Below are positions 13,200 to 24,844 of a stretch of DNA of 64,000 nucleotides, in pieces (position 1 is the first letter of the stretch; the number at the start of each line of letters is the position of its first letter). Origin of the DNA: Hydractinia symbiolongicarpus (taxonomy: Eukaryota; Cnidaria; Hydrozoa; Anthoathecata; Hydractiniidae); the NCBI RefSeq assembly GCF_029227915.1, contig NC_079877.1:5272001-5336000 (forward strand), read 5' to 3'. The notes under the pieces were generated by a model. It had not been told where the DNA came from. It did no database searches and saw nothing but the letters and a program-made list of their open reading frames with translations. The position numbers and the translations under genes were made by a program.

Positions 13200-16100
13200 A
13201 ATTTTTTTTTCACCACTAAAACGCATGAGACTTGTAGTTTTCAAAAATGTTTTCATTTTTGATGAGACGCTGAATAAAAGAAGTTTAATCGCCGGCAAAC
13301 GAAAACCTGCGATTTCCCGTAAATCCCGGACTCGGCCCATATAGTCAAAAGTATACAAAGAAAGTACCCGGGGTGTAAACTCATTTCCCGAGCGATTTTT
13401 TAAATTATTATTTCACCACTAAAGCCCATGAGACTTGTAGTTTTTAAAAATGTTTTCATTTTTGATGAGACGCTTAATAAAAGAGGTTTAATCGCCGGCA
13501 AACGAAATCCCGCGATTTCCCGTAAATCCCGGGCTTGGCCCGTATAGTCGAATCTATACAAAGAAAGTACCCAGGGTGTAAACGCAGTTCCCGAACGATT
13601 TTTTAAATTTTTTTTTCACCTTAAAACGCATGAGACTTGTAGTTTTCAAAAATGTTTTCATTTTTGATGAGACGCTTAATGAAAGAGGTTTAATCGCCGG
13701 CAAACGAAAACCCGCGATTTCCCGTAAATCCCGGGCTTGGCCCGTATAGTCGAATGTATACAAAGAAAGTACCCTGTGAGTAAACTCATTTCCAAAACGA
13801 TTTTTTAAATTATCTTTTCACCACTAAAACGCTTGAGACTTGTAGTTTTCAAAAATGTTTTCATTTTTGATGAGACGCTAAATAAAAGAAGTTTAATCGC
13901 CGGCAAACGAAAACCCGCCATTTCCCGTAAACCCCGGACTCGGCCCGCATAGTCAAAAATATACAAAGAAAGTACCCAGGGTGTAAACTCATTTCCCGAA
14001 CGATTTTTTAAATTATTATTTCACCACTAAAGCCCATGAGACTTGTAGTATTTAAAAATATTTTCATTTTTGATGAGACGCTGAATAAAAGAAGTTTAAT
14101 CGCCGGCAAACGAAAACCTGCGACTTCCCGTAAATCCCGGACTCGGCCCGTATAGTCAAAAGTATACAAAGAGAGTACCCAGGGTGTAAACTCATTTCCC
14201 GAACGATTTTTTAAATTTTTTTTTCACCACTAAAACGCATGAGACTTGTAGTTTTCAAAAATGTTTTCATTTTTGATGAGACGCTGAATAAAAGAAGTTT
14301 AATCGCCGGCAAACGAAAACCTGCGATTTCCCGTAAATCCCGGACTCGGCCCGTATAGTCAAAAGTATACAAAGAAAGTACCCGGGGTTTAAACTCATTT
14401 CCCGAGCGATTTTTTAAATTATTATTTCACCACTAAAGCCCATGAGACTTGTTGTTTTTAAAAATGTTTTCATTTTTGATGAGACGCTTAATAAAAGAGG
14501 TTTAATCGCCGGCAAACGAAATCCCGCGAATTCCCGTAAATCCCGGGCTTGGCCCGTATAGTCGAATGTATACAAAGAAAGTACCCAGGGTGTAAACGCA
14601 GTTCCCGAACGATTTTTTAAATTTTTTTTTCACCACTAAAACGCATGAGACTTGTAGTTTTCAAAAATGTTTTCATTTTTGATGAGACGCTTAATGAAAG
14701 AGGTTTAATCGCCGGCAAACGAAAACCCGCGATTTCCCGTAAATCCCGGGCTTGGCCCGTATAGTCGAATGTATACAAAGAAAGTACCCTGTGAGTAAAC
14801 TCATTTCCAAAACGATTTTTTAAATTATCTTTTCACCACTAAAACGCTTGAGACTTGTAGTTTTCAAAAATGTTTTCATTTTTGATGAGACGCTAAATAA
14901 AAGAAGTTTAATCGCCGGCAAACGAAAACCCGCCATTTCCCGTAAACCCCGGACTCGGCCCGCATAGTCAAAAATATACAAAGAAAGTACCCAGGGTGTA
15001 AACTCATTTCCCGAACGATTTTTTAAATTATTATTTCACCACTAAAGCCCATGAGACTTGTAGTATTTAAAAATATTTTCATTTTTGATGAGACGCTGAA
15101 TAAAAGAAGTTTAATCGCCGGCAAACGAAAACCTGCGACTTCCCGTAAATCCCGGACTCGGCCCGTATAGTCAAAAGTATACAAAGAGAGTACCCAGGGT
15201 GTAAACTCATTTCCCGAACGATTTTTTAAATTTTTTTTTCACCACTAAAACGCATGAGACTTGTAGTTTTCAAAAATGTTTTCATTTTTGATGAGACGCT
15301 GAATAAAAGAAGTTTAATCGCCGGCAAACGAAAACCTGCGATTTCCCGTAAATCCCGGACTCGGCCCGTATAGTCAAAAGTATACAAAGAAAGTACCCGG
15401 GGTTTAAACTCATTTCCCGAGCGATTGTTTAAATTATTATTTCAGCACTAAAGCCCATGAGACTTGTTGTTTTTAAAAATGTTTTCATTTTTGATGAGAC
15501 GCTTAATAAAAGAGGTTTAATCGCCGGCAAACGAAATCCCGCGAATTCCCGTAAATCCCGGGCTTGGCCCGTATAGTCGAATGTATACAAAGAAAGTACC
15601 CAGGGTGTAAACGCAGTTCCCGAACGATTTTTTAAATTTTTTTTTCACCACTAAAACGCATGAGACTTGTAGTTTTCAAAAATGTTTTCATTTTTGATGA
15701 GACGCTTAATGAAAGAGGTTTAATCGCCGGCAAACGAAAACCCGCGATTTCCCGTAAATCCCGGGCTTGGCCCGTATAGTCGAATGTATACAAGGAAAGT
15801 ACCCTGTGAGTAAACTCATTTCCAAAACGATTTTTTAAATTATCTTTTCACCACTAAAACGCTTGAGACTTGTAGTTTTCAAAAATGTTTTCATTTTTGA
15901 TGAGACGCTAAATAAAAGAAGTTTAATCGCCGGCAAACGAAAACCCGCCATTTCCCGTAAACCCAGGACTCGGCCCGCATAGTCAAAAGTATACAAAGAA
16001 AGTACCCAGGGTGTAAACTCATTTCCCGAACGATTTTTTAAATTATTATTTCACCACTAAAGCCCATGAGACTTGTAGTATTTAAAAATATTTTCATTTT

Positions 16101-16830
16101 TGATGAGACGCTGAATAAAAGAAGTTTAATCGCCGGCAAACGAAAACCTGCGATTTCCCGTAAATCCCGGACTCGGCCCGTATAGTCAAAAGTATACAAA
16201 GAAAGTACCCGGGGTGTAAACTCATTTCCCGAGCGATTTTTTAAATTATTATTTCACCACTAAAGCCCATGAGACTTGTAGTTTTTAAAAATGTTTTCAT
16301 TTTTGATGAGACGCTTAATAAAAGAGGTTTAATCGCCGGCAAACGAAATCCCGCGATTTCCCGTAAATCCCGGGCTTGGCCCGTATAGTGAATGTATACA
16401 AAGAAAGTACCCAGGAAGTAAACTCATTTCCCGAACGATTTTTTAAATTTTTTTTTCACCACTAAAACGCATGAGACTTGTAGTTTTCAAAAATGTTTTC
16501 ATTTTTGATGAGACGCTGAATAAAAGAAGTTTAATCGCCGGCAAACGAAAACCTGCGATTTCCCGTAAATTCCGGACTCGGCCCGTATAGTCAAAAGTAT
16601 ACAAAGAAAGTACCCGGGGTGTAAACTCATTTCCCGAGCGATTTTTTAAATTATTATTTCACCACTAAAGCCCATGAGACTTGTAGTTTTTAAAAATGTT
16701 TTCATTTTTGATGAGACGCTTAATAAAAGAGGTTTAATCGCCGGCAAACGAAATCCCGCGAATTCCCGTAAATCCCGGGCTTGGCCCGTATAGTCGAATG
16801 TATACAAAGAAAGTACCCAGGGTGTAAACG
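13200..16830 (-). repeat. HOR of 5 monomers, ~1,015 bp, three copies plus a 6-monomer step
   Basis: The rare string AACGCAGTTCCCG lies at 13,581, 14,595, 15,610 and 16,827, giving steps of 1,014, 1,015 and 1,217. A two-base loss in TTCACCTTAAAACG near 13,620 explains the shorter first step. Linked variants GGTTTAAACTC, ACTTGTTGTTTTT and GTCAAAAATATAC recur in step. The last, longer step comes from one extra monomer belonging to the 13,141/16,387 segment. Copies are very similar, so this is a young block close to the inversion. Confidence 0.85.
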
Positions 16831-17450
16831 CAGTTCCCGAACGATTTTTTAAATTTTTTTTTCACCACTAAAACGCATGAGACTTGTAGTTTTCAAAAAT
16901 GTTTTCATTTTTGATGAGACGCTTAATGAAAGAGGTTTAATCGCCGGCAAACGAAAACCCGCGATTTCCCGTAAATCCCGGGCTTGGCCCGTATAGTCGA
17001 ATGTATACAAGGAAAGTACCCTGTGAGTAAACTCATTTCCAAAACGATTTTTTAAATTATCTTTTCACCACTAAAACGCTTGAGACTTGTAGTTTTCAAA
17101 AATGTTTTCATTTTTGATGAGACGCTAAATAAAAGAAGTTTAATCGCCGGCAAACGAAAACCCGCCATTTCCCGTAAACCCAGGACTCGGCCCGCATAGT
17201 CAAAAGTATACAAAGAAAGTACCCAGGGTGTAAACTCATTTCCCGAACGATTTTTTAAATTATTATTTCACCACTAAAGCCCATGAGACTTGTAGTATTT
17301 AAAAATATTTTCATTTTTGATGAGACGCTGAATAAAAGAAGTTTAATCGCCGGCAAACGAAAACCCGCGACTTCCCGTAAATCCCGGACTCGGCCCGTAT
17401 AGTCAAAAGTATACAAAGAAAGTACCCGGGGTGTAAACTCATTTCCCGAG
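16831..17450 (-). repeat. Last minus-oriented monomers before the junction
   Basis: Three monomers continuing the preceding 5-mer order: CTTAATGAAAGAGG with CCCTGTGAG, then CGCTTGAG with ATTATCTTTTCACC and CCCGCCATTTCC, then TATTTAAAAATATTTTC. Their order, read backwards and complemented, is met again right of 17,668. Confidence 0.8.
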
Positions 17451-17761
17451 CGATTTTTTAAATTATTATTTCAGCACTAAAGCCCATGAGACTTGTAGTT
17501 TTTAAAAATGTTTTCATTTTTGATGAGACGCTTAATAAAAGAGGTTTAATCGCCGGCAAACGAAATCCCGCGATTTCCCGTAAATCCCGGGCTTGGCCCG
17601 TATAGTCCAATGTATACAAAGAAAGTACCCAGGGTGTAAACTCATTTCCAGAACGATTTTTTAAATTACCTCTTTTATTAAGCGTCTCATCAAAAATGAA
17701 AACATTTTTAAAAACTACAAGTCTCATGGGCTTTAGTGGTGAAATAATAATTTAAAAAATC
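17451..17761. repeat. Fold-back inversion junction between the two arms
   Basis: Up to 17,667 the monomer is in minus orientation, ending GATTTTTTAAATTA. From 17,668 the sequence reads CCTCTTTTATTAAGCGTCTC, the reverse complement of the top strand ending at 17,544. The stem pairs 17,668-17,761 with 17,451-17,544, including the shared rare forms CATGGGCTTTAGTG and TTAATAAAAGAGG, and continues outward with more mismatches, including the marker CACCCCGGGT. The spacer is 17,545-17,667, 123 bp, most of a monomer. Only about one base (A) is shared at the breakpoint. This geometry fits a template switch at a stalled fork or a fold-back repair event. An assembly or chimera artefact cannot be excluded from sequence alone. 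Confidence 0.9.
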
Positions 17762-17973
17762 GTTCGGGAAATGAGTTTGCACCCCGGGTACTTTCTTTGT
17801 ATACTTTTGACTATACGGGCCGAGTCCGGGAGTTACGGGAAATCGCATGTTTTCGTTTGCCGGCGATTAAACTTCTTTTATTCAGCGTCTCATCAAAAAT
17901 GAAAACATTTTTGAAAACTACAAGTCTCATCCGTTTTAGTTGTGAAAAAATAATTTAAAAAATCGTTCGGGAA

Positions 17974-19800
17974 ATGAGTTTACTCCCTGGGTACTTTCTT
18001 TGTATACTTTTGACTATACGGGCCAAGCCGGATTTACGGGAAATCGCGGGTTTTCGTTTGCCGGCGATTAAACTCCTTTTATTCAGCGTCTCATCAAAAA
18101 TGAAAACATTTTTAAAAACTACAAGTCTCAAGCGTTTTAGTGGTGAAAAGATAATTTAAAAAATCGATTTGGAAATGAGTTTACTCACAGGGTACTTTCT
18201 TTGTATACATTCGACTACACGGTCCAGGCACGGGATTTACGGGAAATCGCGGGTTTTCGTTTGCCGGCGATTAAACCACTTTCATTAAGCGTCTCATCAA
18301 AAATGAAAACATTTCTGAAAACTACAAGTCTCATGCGTTTTAGTGGTGAAAAAATAATTTAAAAATTCGTTCGGGAAATGAGTTTACTTACTGGGTACTT
18401 TCCTTGTATAATTTTGACTATACGGGCCGAGTCCGGGATTTACGGGAAATCGCGGGTTTTCGTTTGCCGGTAATTAAACTTCTTTTATTCAGCGTCTCAT
18501 CAAAAATGAAAACATTTTTAAAAACTACAAGTCTCATGCGTTTTAGTGGTGAAAAAGTAATTTAAAAAATCGTTCGGGAAATGAGTTTACTCCCTGGGTA
18601 CTTTCTTTGTATACTTTTGACTATACGGGCCAAGCCCGGGATTTACGGGAAATCGCGGGTTTTCGTTTGCCGGTAATTAAACTTCTTTTATTCAGCGTCT
18701 CATCAAAAATGAAAACATTTTTAAAAACTACAAGTCTCATGCGTTTTAGTGGTGAAAAAGTAATTTAAAAAATCGTTCGGGAAATTAGTTTACTCCCTGG
18801 GTACTTTCTTTGTATACTTTTGACTATACGGGCCAAGCCGGGATTTACGGGAAATCGCGGGTTTTCGTTTGCCGGCGATTAAACTTCTTTTATTCAGCGT
18901 CTCATCAAAAATGAAAATATTTTTAAATACTACAAGTCTCATGGGCTTTAGTGGTTAAATAATAATTTAAAAAATCGTTCGGGAAATGAGTTTACACCCT
19001 GGGTACTTTCTTTGTATACTTTTGACTATACGGGCCAAGCCGGATTTACGGGAAATCGCGGGTTTTCGTTTGCCGGCGATTAAACTCCTTTTATTCAGCG
19101 TCTCATCAAAAATGAAAACATTTTTAAAAAATACAAGTCTCAAGCGTTTTAGTGGTGAAAAGATAATTTAAAAAATCGATTTGGAAATGAGTTTACTCAC
19201 AGGGTACTTTCTTTGTATACATTCGACTACACGGTCCAGGCACGGGATTTACGGGAAATCGCGGGTTTTCGTTTGCCGGCGATTAAACCACTTTCATTAA
19301 GCGTCTCATCAAAAATGAAAACATTTCTGAAAACTACAAGTCTCATGCGTTTTAGTGGTGAAAAAATAATTTAAAAATTCGTTCGGGAAATGAGTTTACT
19401 TACTGGGTACTTTCCTTGTATAATTTTGACTATACGGGCCGAGTCCGGGATTTACGGGAAATCGCGGGTTTTCGTTTGCCGGTAATTAAACTTCTTTTAT
19501 TCAGCGTCTCATCAAAAATGAAAACATTTTTAAAAACTACAAGTCTCATGCGTTTTAGTGGTGAAAAAGTAATTTAAAAAATCGTTCGGGAAATTAGTTT
19601 ACTCCCTGGGTACTTTCTTTGTATACTTTTGACTATACGGGCCAAGCCGGGATTTACGGGAAATCGCGGGTTTTCGTTTGCCGGCGATTAAACTTCTTTT
19701 ATTCAGCGTCTCATCAAATATGAAAATATTTTTGAAAACTACAAGTCTCATGCGTTTAGTGGTAAAAAAATAATATAAAAAATCGTTGGGGAAATGAGTT
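17974..19800 (+). repeat. HOR of 5 monomers, 1,012 bp; second copy one monomer short
   Basis: AATCGATTTGGAAATG at about 18,166 and 19,178, and TTACTTACTGGGTAC with TTTCCTTGTATAATT at about 18,385 and 19,397, are 1,012 bp apart. After that the spacing falls: GAAATTAGTTTACTC is at 18,781 and 19,590, 809 bp, so one monomer has been lost from the second copy (or gained in the first). The block carries minus-arm type variants AAGTCTCAAGCG, AAAAGATAATTT, CCACTTTCATTAAGCG and CATTTCTGAAAAC. Confidence 0.85.
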
Positions 19801-20094
19801 TACTCCCTGGGTACTTTCTTTGTATACTTTTGACTATACGGGCCGAGTCCAGGATTTACGGGAAATCGCAGGTTTTCGTTTGCCGGCGATTAAACTGCTT
19901 TTATTCAGCGTCTAATCAAAAGTGAAAACATTCTTGAAAACTACAAGTCTCATGCGTTTTAGTGGTGAAATAATAATTTAAAAAATCGTTTGGGAAATGA
20001 GTTTACTCCCTGGGTACTTTCTTTGTATACTTTTGACTATGCGGGCCGAGTCCAGGATTTACGGGAAATCGCAGGTTTTCGTTTGCCGGCGATT

Positions 20095-22700
20095 AAACTT
20101 CTTTTATTCAGCGTCTCATCAAAAATGAAAACATTTTTAAAAACTACAAGTCTCATGCGTTTTAGTGGTGAAAACGTAATTTAAAAAATCGTTCGGGAAA
20201 TGAGTTTACTCCCTGGGTACTTTCTTTGTATACTTTTGACTATACGGGCGAAGCCCGGGTTTACGGGAAATCGCGGGTTTTTGTTGGCCGGCGATTAAAC
20301 TTCTTTTATTCAGCGTCTCATCAAAAATGAAAACATTTTTGAAAACTACAAGTCTCATGCGTTTTAGTGATGAAAAAATAATTTAAAAAATCGTTCGGGA
20401 AATGAGTTTACTCCCTGGGTACTTTCTTTGTATACTTTTGACTATACGGGCCAAGCCGGGATTTACGAGAAATCGCGGGTTTTCGTTTGCCGGCGATTAA
20501 ACGTCTTTCATTAAGCGTCTCATCAAAAATGAAAACATTTTTGAAAACTGCAAGTCTCATGCGTTTTAGTGGTGAAAAAATAATTTAAAAAATCGTTCGG
20601 GAAATGAGTTTACTCCCTGGGTACTTTCTTTGTATACTTTTGACTATACGGGCCGAGTCCGGGATTTACGGGAAATCGCGGATTTTCGTTTGCCGGCGAT
20701 TAAACTGCTTTTATTCAGCGTCTCATCAAAAATGAAAACATTTTTGAAAACTACAACTCTCATGCGTTTTAGTGGTGAAAAAATAATTTAAAAAATCGTT
20801 CGGGAAATGAGTTTACTCCCTGGGTACTTTCTTTGTATACTTTTGACTATACGGGCCGAGTCCGGGATTTACGGGAAATCGCGGGTTTTCGTTTGCCGGC
20901 GATTGAACTGCTTTTATTCAGCGTCTCATCAAATATGAAAATATTTTTGAAAACTACAAGTCTCATGCGTTTAGTGGTAAAAAAATAATATAAAAAATCG
21001 TTGGGGAAATGAGTTTACTCCCTGGGTACTTTCTTTGTATACTTTTGACTATACGGGCCGAGTCCAGGATTTACGGGAAATCGCAGGTTTTCGTTTGCCG
21101 GCGATTAAACGTCTTTTATTCAGCGTCTCATTAAAAATAAAAACATTTTTAAAAACTACAAGTCTCATGCGTTTTAGTGGTGAAAAAGTAATTTAAAAAA
21201 TCGTTCGGGAAATGAGTTTACTCCCTGGGTACTTTCTTTGTATACTTTTGACTATACGGGCCAAGCCCGGGATTTACGGGAAATCGCGGGTTTTTGTTTG
21301 CCGGCGATTAGACTTCTTTTATTCAGCGTCTCATCAAAAATGAAAATATTTTTGAAAACTACAAGTCTCAAGCGTTTTAGTGGTGAAAAGATAATTTAAA
21401 AAATCGATTTGGAAATGAGTTTACTCACAGGGTACTATCTTTGTATACATTCGACTATACGGTCCAGGCACGGGATTTACGGGAAATCGCGGGTTTTCGT
21501 TTGCCGGTAATTAAACTTCTTTTATTCAGCGTCTCATCAAAAATGAAAACATTTTTAAAAACTACAAGTCTCATGCGTTTTAGTGGTGAAAAAGTAATTT
21601 AAAAAATCGTTCGGGAAATGAGTTTACTCCCTGGGTACTTTCTTTGTATACTTTTGACTATACGGGCGAAGCCCGGGTTTACGGGAAATCGCGGGTTTTT
21701 GTTTGCCGGCGATTAAACTTCTTTTATTCAGCGTCTCATCAAAAATGAAAACATTTTTGAAAACTACAAGTCTCATGCGTTTTAGTGATGAAAAAATAAT
21801 TTAAAAAATCGTTCGGGAAATGAGTTTACTCCCTGGGTACTTTCTTTGTATACTTTTGACTATACGGGCCAAGCCGGGATTTACGAGAAATCGCGGGTTT
21901 TCGTTTGCCGGCGATTAAACGTCTTTCATTAAGCGTCTCATCAAAAATGAAAACATTTTTGAAAACTGCAAGTCTCATGCGTTTTAGTGGTGAAAAAATA
22001 ATTTAAAAAATCGTTCGGGAAATGAGTTTACTCCCTGGGTACTTTCTTTGTATACTTTTGACTATACGGGCCGAGTCCGGGATTTACGGGAAATCGCGGA
22101 TTTTCGTTTGCCGGCGATTAAACTGCTTTTATTCAGCGTCTCATCAAAAATGAAAACATTTTTGAAAACTACAACTCTCAAGCGTTTTAGTGGTGAAAAA
22201 ATAATTTAAAAAATCGTTCGGGAAATGAGTTTACTCCCTGGGTACTTTCTTTGAATACTTTTGACTATACGGGCCGAGTCCAGGATTTACGGGAAATCGC
22301 GGGTTTTCGTTTGCCGGCGATTAAACTGCTTTTATTCAGCGTCTCATCAAATATGAAAATATTTTTGAAAACTACAAGTCTCATGCGTTTAGTGGTAAAA
22401 AATTAATATAAAAAATCGTTGGGGAAATGAGTTTACTCCCTGGGTACTTTCTTTGTATACTTTTGACTATACGGGCCGAGTCCAGGATTTACGGGAAATC
22501 GCAGGTTTTCGTTTGCCGGCGATTAAACGTCTTTTATTCAGCGTCTCATCAAAAATAAAAACATTTTTAAAAACTACAAGTCTCATGCGTTTTAGTGGTG
22601 AAAAAGTAATTTAAAAAATCGTTCGGGAAATGAGTTTACTCCCTGGGTACTTTCTTTGTATACTTTTGACTATACGGGCCAATCCCGGGATTTACGAGAA
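20095..22700 (+). repeat. HOR of 7 monomers, 1,418 bp, two copies
   Basis: GGGCGAAGCCCGGGTTTACG at about 20,247 and 21,665, GATTTACGAGAAATC at about 20,460 and 21,878, and CGCGGATTTTCG at about 20,678 and 22,096 all have an offset of 1,418. Both copies include the diverged CGTTTAGTGGTAAAAAAATAATAT monomer type with AATCGTTGGGGAAATG. The second copy fades after about 22,690, where GGGCCAATCCCGGG and CGAGAAATCGCGG appear. Confidence 0.85.
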
Positions 22701-22769
22701 ATCGCGGATTTTTGTTTGCCGGCGATTAAACTGCTTTTATTCAGCGTCTCATCAAAAATGAAAATATTT

Positions 22770-23990
22770 TTAAATACTACAAGTCTCATGCGTTTAGTGG
22801 TAAAAAAATAATATAAAAAATCGTTCGGGAAATGAGTTTACTCCCTGGGTACTTTCTTTGTATACATTCGACTATATGTGCCAAGCACGGGATTTACGGG
22901 AAATCGCGGGTTTTCGTTTGCCGGCGATTAAACTGCTTTTATTCAGCGTCTCATCAAAAATGAAAACAATCTTGAAAACTACAAGTCTCATGCGTTTTAG
23001 TGGTGAAATAATAATTTAAAAAATCGTTTGGGAAATAAGTTTACTCCCTCGGCACTTTCTTTGTATACTTTTGACTATACGGGCCGAGTCCAGGATTTAC
23101 GGGAAATCGCAGATTTTCGTTTGCCGGCGATAAAACTTCTTTTATTCAGCGTCTCATCAAAAATGAAAACATTTTTAAAAACTGCAAGTCTCATGCGTTT
23201 TAGTGGTGAAAAAGTAATTTAAAAAATCGTTCGGGAAATGAGTTTACTCCCTGGGTACTTTCTTTGTATACTTTTGACTATACGGGCCGAGTCCAGGATT
23301 TACGGGAAATCGCGGGTTTTCGTTTGCCGGCGATTAAACTGCTTTTATTCAGCGTCTCATCAAAAATGAAAATATTTTTAAATACTACAAGTCTCATGCG
23401 TTTAGTGGTAAAAAAATAATATAAAAAATCGTTCGGGAAATGAGTTTACTCCCTGGGTACTTTCTTTGTATACATTCGACTATATGTGCCAAGCCCGGGA
23501 TTTACGGGAAATCGCGGGTTTTCGTTTGCCGGCGATTAAACTGCTTTTATTCAGCGTCTCATCAAAAATGAAAACATTCTTGAAAACTACAAGTCTCATG
23601 CGTTTTAGTGGTGAAATAATAATTTAAAAAATCGTTTGGGAAATAAGTTTACTCCCTCGGTACTTTCTTTGTATACTTTTGACTATACGGGCCGAGTCCA
23701 GGATTTACGGGAAATCGCAGATTTTCGTTTGCCGGCGATTAAACGTCTTTTATTCAGCGTCTCATCAAAAATAAAAACATTTTTAAAAACTACAAGTCTC
23801 ATGCGTTTTAGTGGTGAAAAAGTAATTTAAAAAATCGTTCGGGAAATGAGTTTACTCCCTGGGTACTTTCTTTGTATACTTTTGACTATACGGGCCAAGC
23901 CCGGGATTTACGAGAAATCGCGGATTTTTGTTTGCCGGCGATTAAACTTCTTTTATTCAGCGTCCCATCAAATATGAAAATATTTTTGAA
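22770..23990 (+). repeat. HOR of 3 monomers, 608 bp, two copies
   Basis: ACTATATGTGCCAAGC lies at 22,871 and 23,479, and the AAATAAGTTTACTCCCTCGG monomer at 23,028 and 23,636. Each unit has one diverged CGTTTAGTGGTA monomer, one AAACTGC monomer and one GCAGATTTTCG monomer. The second copy matches DNA 16,812 bp further right (40.18-40.8 kb). Confidence 0.8.
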
Positions 23991-24844
23991 AACTACAAGT
24001 CTCATGCGTTTAGTGGTTAAAAAAATAATATAAAAAATCGTTCGGGAAATGAGTTTACTCCCTGGGTACTTTCTTTGTATACTTTTGACTATACGGGCCA
24101 AGCCCGGGATTTACGGGAAATCGCGGGTTTTTGTTTGCCGGCGATTAAACTTCTTTTATTCAGCGTCTCAGCAAAAATGAAAACATTTTTATAAACTACA
24201 AGTCTTATGCGTTTTAGTGGTGAAAAAGTAATTTAAAAAATCGTTCGGGAAATGAGTTTACTCCCTGGGTACTTTCTTTGTATACTTTTGACTATACGGG
24301 CCGAGTCCAGGATTTACGGGAAATCGCGGTTTTTCGTTTGCCGGCGATTAAACTGCTTTTATTCAGCGTCTCATCGAAAATGAAAACATTCTTGAAAACT
24401 ACAAGTCTCATGCGTTTTAGTGGTGAAATAATAATTTAAAAAATCGTTTGGGAAATGAGTTTACTCCCTGGGTACTTTCTTTGTATACTTTTGACTATAC
24501 GGGCCGAGTTCAGGATTTACGGGAAATCGCAGGTTTTCGTTTGCCGGCGATTAAACTTCTTTTATTCAGCGTCTCATCAAAAATAAAAACAGTTTTAAAA
24601 ACTACAAGTCTCATGCGTTTTAGTGGTGAAAAAGTAATTTAAAAAATCGTTCGGGAAATGAGTTTACTCCCTGGGTACTTTCATTGTATACTTTTGACTA
24701 TACGGGCCAAGCCCGGGATTTACGAGAAATCGCGGATTTTTGTTTGCCGGCGATTAAACTTCTTTTATTCAGCGTCCCATCAAATATGAAAATATTTTTG
24801 AAAACTACAAGTCTCATGCGTTTAGTGGTAAAAAAATAATATAA
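23991..24844 (+). repeat. Mixed satellite monomers
   Basis: Four plus-orientation monomers, among them the GTCCCATCAAATATGAAAAT type with the shortened CGTTTAGTGG, and CGAGAAATCGCGGATTTTTG. The same classes in a related order are found at 40.7-42.7 kb. No non-satellite sequence is present. Confidence 0.7.

Larger units (their letters stand above)
1..17667 (-). repeat. Satellite array, minus-orientation arm (~203-bp monomer)
   Basis: About 87 head-to-tail copies of one monomer, all in the orientation where the top strand reads GATTTTTTAAATT, CACCACTAAAACGCATGAG, CGCCGGCAAACG, then GTATACAAAG and CTCATTTCC. Spacing between equivalent landmarks is 203 bp or a multiple, with 1-3 bp slippage. Sequence differences define monomer classes, for example CGCTTGAG against CGCATGAG, GACGCTAAATAAAAG against GACGCTGAATAAAAG, and CGCTTAATGAAAGTGG. 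The same classes recur in ordered groups (HORs). No unique DNA interrupts the arm and it runs off the left end. The strand label is a convention: minus means reverse complement of the right arm. That this is satellite DNA is seen directly; chromosomal location is inferred only. Confidence 0.98.

Noticed and set aside
1-17667. AATAAA polyadenylation signal in each minus-arm monomer (CTGAATAAAAGAAG)
   Set aside because: It is present in nearly every copy as part of the repeat, with no gene upstream. Chance in AT-rich DNA is enough.
17458-17727. Real gene crossing the inversion (89-codon frame)
   Set aside because: The frame simply reads through both orientations of the same repeat and starts and stops in monomer sequence.
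17451-17761. Terminal inverted repeats of a transposon around the inversion
   Set aside because: The inverted arms are ordinary monomers, the 123-bp spacer is monomer DNA too, and there is no transposase or target-site duplication.
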